From Sphingomonas sp. (GTDB lineage Bacteria > Pseudomonadota > Alphaproteobacteria > Sphingomonadales > Sphingomonadaceae): 64,000 nucleotides of DNA. The notes below the pieces were generated by a model. The model saw only the letters and a program-made list of their open reading frames with translations. It was not told where the DNA came from and made no database searches. Location: positions 186,001 through 250,000 of the forward strand of contig NZ_JAFKMA010000001.1 in NCBI RefSeq assembly GCF_017304635.1, given 5' to 3'. Both the position numbers and the translations under genes were made by a program. The stretch's first letter is position 1, and each line of letters starts with the position of its first letter. This document shows, piece by piece, positions 61,801-64,000 of the stretch.

Positions 61801-62847
61801 ATGACGGCTCGAGAAAAACTGTTGGCCGAAGCGGCCAAGCGCATCCTCATCACCGACGGTGCGTTCGGGACCGAGATCCAGAACTGGAAGCTGGCCGAGG
61901 CCGACTATGCCGGCACGCTGGGCCTGAGCCACGACCAGAAGGGCAACAACGACATCCTGGCGCTGACCAAGCCCGAAGTGCCGGAGACGATCCATCGCGC
62001 GTACTTCGCGGCCGGGGCGGACATCGCCGAGACCAACACCTTCTCCGCCAACCGTATCAGCCAGGCCGATTACGGCGCTGAACATCTGGTCCGCGAGATC
62101 AATGTCGAGAGCGCGAAGCTCGCGCGGCGGATCGCCGACGAGTTCCAGGCAAAGGATGGCCGCCCGCGCTTCGTGGCGGGCGCGATCGGGCCGACCAACA
62201 AGACGCTGTCGCTGTCGCCCGACGTCAACGATCCGGGCTATCGCGAGATCGACTTCGATTATCTCAAGGACGTGTATCGCGAGCAGATCGACGCGCTGGT
62301 CGAAGGGGGCGCGGACTTCGTGCTGATCGAGACGGTATTCGATACGCTGAACGCCAAGGCCGGCATCATGGCGGCGATCGAGGCGGGCGAGGCGCTGGGT
62401 CGCGACCTGCCGATCATGCTGTCGATGACGCTGACCGATCTGTCCGGGCGCAACCTGTCGGGACATACGGTCGAGGCGTTCTGGCACGCAGTGCGGCACG
62501 CCCGGCCGTTGACGATCGGGCTGAATTGTTCGTTCGGAGCCGAGCAGTTACGTCCGCATGTGAAGACGCTGTCGGAACTCGCCGACACGCTCATCATGGT
62601 CTATCCGAACGCCGGCCTGCCTAACGAACTGGGTGCGTATGACGAACTGCCCGCGACGACCGCGGGGCTGGTCGGCGAGTGGGCGGAAGCGGGCCAGGTC
62701 AACGTGCTCGGCGGTTGCTGCGGCTCGACGCCCGCGCATATCAAGGCGATCGCCGACTTCGTCGCGACCCTGCCGGCGCGCAAAGCGCCGGTCGCGGAGG
62801 TGCGGACGCGGCTGGCCGGGCTCGAACCGATGACGATGGCGGCGTGA
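61801..62847 (+). CDS. metH: Methionine synthase (cobalamin-dependent), homocysteine-binding subunit
   Basis: A 348-residue protein equal to the first module of MetH, which activates homocysteine on zinc. ITDGAFGTEIQNWKL begins the barrel; zinc ligands are the Cys of GLNCSFGAEQLRPH and the CysCys of LGGCCGSTPAH. The protein ends after this module, so the methyltransferase is split, as seen in other sphingomonads and Caulobacter. Two adjacent ATGs (61798, 61801) are possible; the second lies 7 bases after GAGGA. Confidence 0.94.
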   Translation: MTAREKLLAEAAKRILITDGAFGTEIQNWKLAEADYAGTLGLSHDQKGNNDILALTKPEVPETIHRAYFAAGADIAETNTFSANRISQADYGAEHLVREINVESAKLARRIADEFQAKDGRPRFVAGAIGPTNKTLSLSPDVNDPGYREIDFDYLKDVYREQIDALVEGGADFVLIETVFDTLNAKAGIMAAIEAGEALGRDLPIMLSMTLTDLSGRNLSGHTVEAFWHAVRHARPLTIGLNCSFGAEQLRPHVKTLSELADTLIMVYPNAGLPNELGAYDELPATTAGLVGEWAEAGQVNVLGGCCGSTPAHIKAIADFVATLPARKAPVAEVRTRLAGLEPMTMAA

Positions 62848-62851
62848 CGTT

Positions 62852-62962
62852 CCCTCTCCCCTTCGGGGAGAGGGTGCCGAGCGAAGCGAAGGCGGGAGAG
62901 GGGCCCGCCGTTTGTGAGACACACTGCCCCTCTCCCCGACCCTCTCCCCGATGGGGAGAGGG
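62852..62962. repeat. Dispersed CCCTCTCCCC hairpin repeat between the two metH genes
   Basis: Two hairpins: CCCTCTCCCC-TTCG-GGGAGAGGG (62852-62874), closing on a very stable C(UUCG)G tetraloop, and CCCTCTCCCC-GAT-GGGGAGAGGG (62940-62962). Between them is GCGAAGCGAAGGCGGGAGAG, the usual centre of this dispersed repeat. The second stem ends inside the GGAG ribosome site of metH part 2 (62961-62964), so the structure could hide that site. Confidence 0.8.
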
Positions 62963-62971
62963 AGAAAGCAG

Positions 62972-64000
62972 ATGATGACCAACCTCTCCACCAATTTCGT
63001 CAATATCGGCGAGCGGACCAACGTCACCGGCTCGGCGCGGTTCAAGAAGCTCGTCATGGCGGGCGACTATACCGCCGCGATCGAGGTCGCGCGGCAGCAG
63101 GTCGAGGCGGGCGCGCAGGTGCTCGACGTCAACATGGACGAGGGGTTGCTCGACGCGCATGCGGCAATGACGACCTTCCTCAAGCTAATCGCCGCCGAAC
63201 CCGATATCGCGCGCATCCCGGTGATGGTCGATTCGTCCAAGTGGGACGTGATCGAGGCGGGGCTGAAGTGCGTGTCCGGCAAGCCGATCGTCAATTCGAT
63301 CAGCATGAAGGAAGGCGAGGACAAGTTCCTCGCCGAGGCGCGCAAGTGCATGAATTACGGCGCGGCGGTCGTGGTGATGGCGTTCGACGAGGTCGGCCAA
63401 GCAGACACCCAGGCGCGCAAGATCGAGATCTGCGAACGCGCCTACAGCGTCCTGATGTCGATCGGCTTCCCGCCCGAGGACATCATCTTCGACGCCAACG
63501 TCTTCGCGGTCGCGACCGGGATCGAGGAGCACAACAATTACGCGGTCGACTTCATCGAGGCGGTGAAGGAGATCAAGGCCCGCTGCCCCCACGTCCACTT
63601 CTCGGGCGGCCTGTCGAACCTGTCGTTCAGCTTCCGCGGCAACGAGCCGGTGCGCCGCGCGATGCACTCGGTGTTCCTCTACCACGCGATCCCCGCCGGG
63701 CTCGACATGGCGATCGTCAACGCCGGACAATTGGACGTTTACGATACGATCGACCCGGAACTTCGCACCGCGTGTGAAGACGTCATCCTCAACAAGGACC
63801 CCGACGCGGGCGAGCGGCTGGTCGCGCTGGCGGAGAAGTTTCGCGGCACCGACGCAGCGGCGGAAAAGGCGGCGGAGGAATGGCGTGGCTGGCCGGTCGC
63901 CAAGCGGCTGGAGCATGCGCTGGTCAAGGGCCTCGACCAATATGTCGTCGAGGATACCGAGGAAGCGCGCCAGTCTGCCGCACGGCCGATCGAAGTGATC
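62972..64000 (+). CDS. metH: Methionine synthase, folate/cobalamin part (3' end outside window)
   Basis: The 343 visible residues are the pterin-binding (methyl-THF) domain of Met[82 protein letters not shown] and [20 protein letters not shown], followed by the start of the cobalamin cap domain ([18 protein letters not shown]). The gene continues beyond 64000. ATG 62972 has GGAG 7 bases upstream. Together with the preceding gene it rebuilds a full MetH. Confidence 0.95.
   Translation, partial: MMTNLSTNFVNIGERTNVTGSARFKKLVMAGDYTAAIEVARQQVEAGAQVLDVNMDEGLLDAHAAMTTFLKLIAAEPDIARIPVMVDSSKWDVIEAGLKCVSGKPIVNSISMKEGEDKFLAEARKCMNYGAAVVVMAFDEVGQADTQARKIEICERAYSVLMSIGFPPEDIIFDANVFAVATGIEEHNNYAVDFIEAVKEIKARCPHVHFSGGLSNLSFSFRGNEPVRRAMHSVFLYHAIPAGLDMAIVNAGQLDVYDTIDPELRTACEDVILNKDPDAGERLVALAEKFRGTDAAAEKAAEEWRGWPVAKRLEHALVKGLDQYVVEDTEEARQSAARPIEVI

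Overview
The window looks like chromosomal DNA of a sphingomonad (Alphaproteobacteria, Sphingomonas-like). The inference rests on high G+C, long TonB-dependent receptors, UbiK-, MbfA- and DUF4893-type proteins, a methionine synthase split into two genes, a SahR-like ArsR/methyltransferase fusion, and dispersed palindromic repeats. No phage, insertion sequence or CRISPR array is visible. Coding density is high: no stretch over 300 bases lacks a gene. The longest gaps (1776-2008 and 21598-21844) hold a hairpin and a divergent promoter region respectively.

Region 1 (1-11073) is mostly housekeeping: the 3' part of thrS, infC with an apparent AUC start, tRNA-Gln, ilvE, a MarR regulator, proC-ybjN, ubiK, tspO and tlyA. 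It then holds an IclR regulator and sugar mutarotase directly followed by the sulfate-activation genes cysD-cysNC.

Region 2 (11163-44323) is the centrepiece, a 33-kb locus that reads as a complete N-glycan utilisation system. On the minus strand, a six-gene overlapping operon (GntR regulator, NagB-II deaminase, NagA deacetylase, a GH2 beta-galactosidase-like gene broken by an in-frame TGA, a EIIA-HPr-EI fusion, and NagE EIICB) imports and catabolises N-acetylglucosamine. On the plus strand, a TonB-dependent receptor is followed by seven glycosidase-type genes joined by 4-nt start/stop overlaps: GH20 hexosaminidase, GH2 beta-mannosidase, GH3 (beta-xylosidase type), GH125 and GH92 alpha-mannosidases, an unclassified 751-residue putative glycosidase, and GH29 alpha-fucosidase. 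Four L-fucose catabolism genes follow (SDR dehydrogenase, FAH-family hydrolase, L-fuconate dehydratase, FucP transporter). The order GH3-GH125-GH92 matches the nixI-J-K segment of the plant N-glycan cluster of Xanthomonas campestris. The unclassified protein is the best candidate for a new activity.

Region 3 (44423-55140) concerns iron and carboxylates: MbfA, a siderophore-type TonB receptor, a frameshifted methyltransferase, a 2-hydroxycarboxylate (citrate-type) transporter with an outer-membrane partner, a response regulator/sensor kinase pair, and a PepSY-ferredoxin reductase fusion. Two TTCAGG direct repeats of 11-bp period precede the response regulator and the reductase and are probable binding sites of that regulator.

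Region 4 (55144-64000) holds a zinc metallopeptidase, a 3-hydroxybutyrate dehydrogenase, small secreted proteins and lipoproteins, and a methionine module: a SahR-like regulator behind a 22-bp perfect palindrome, metF, and split metH whose two halves are separated and preceded by dispersed inverted repeats.
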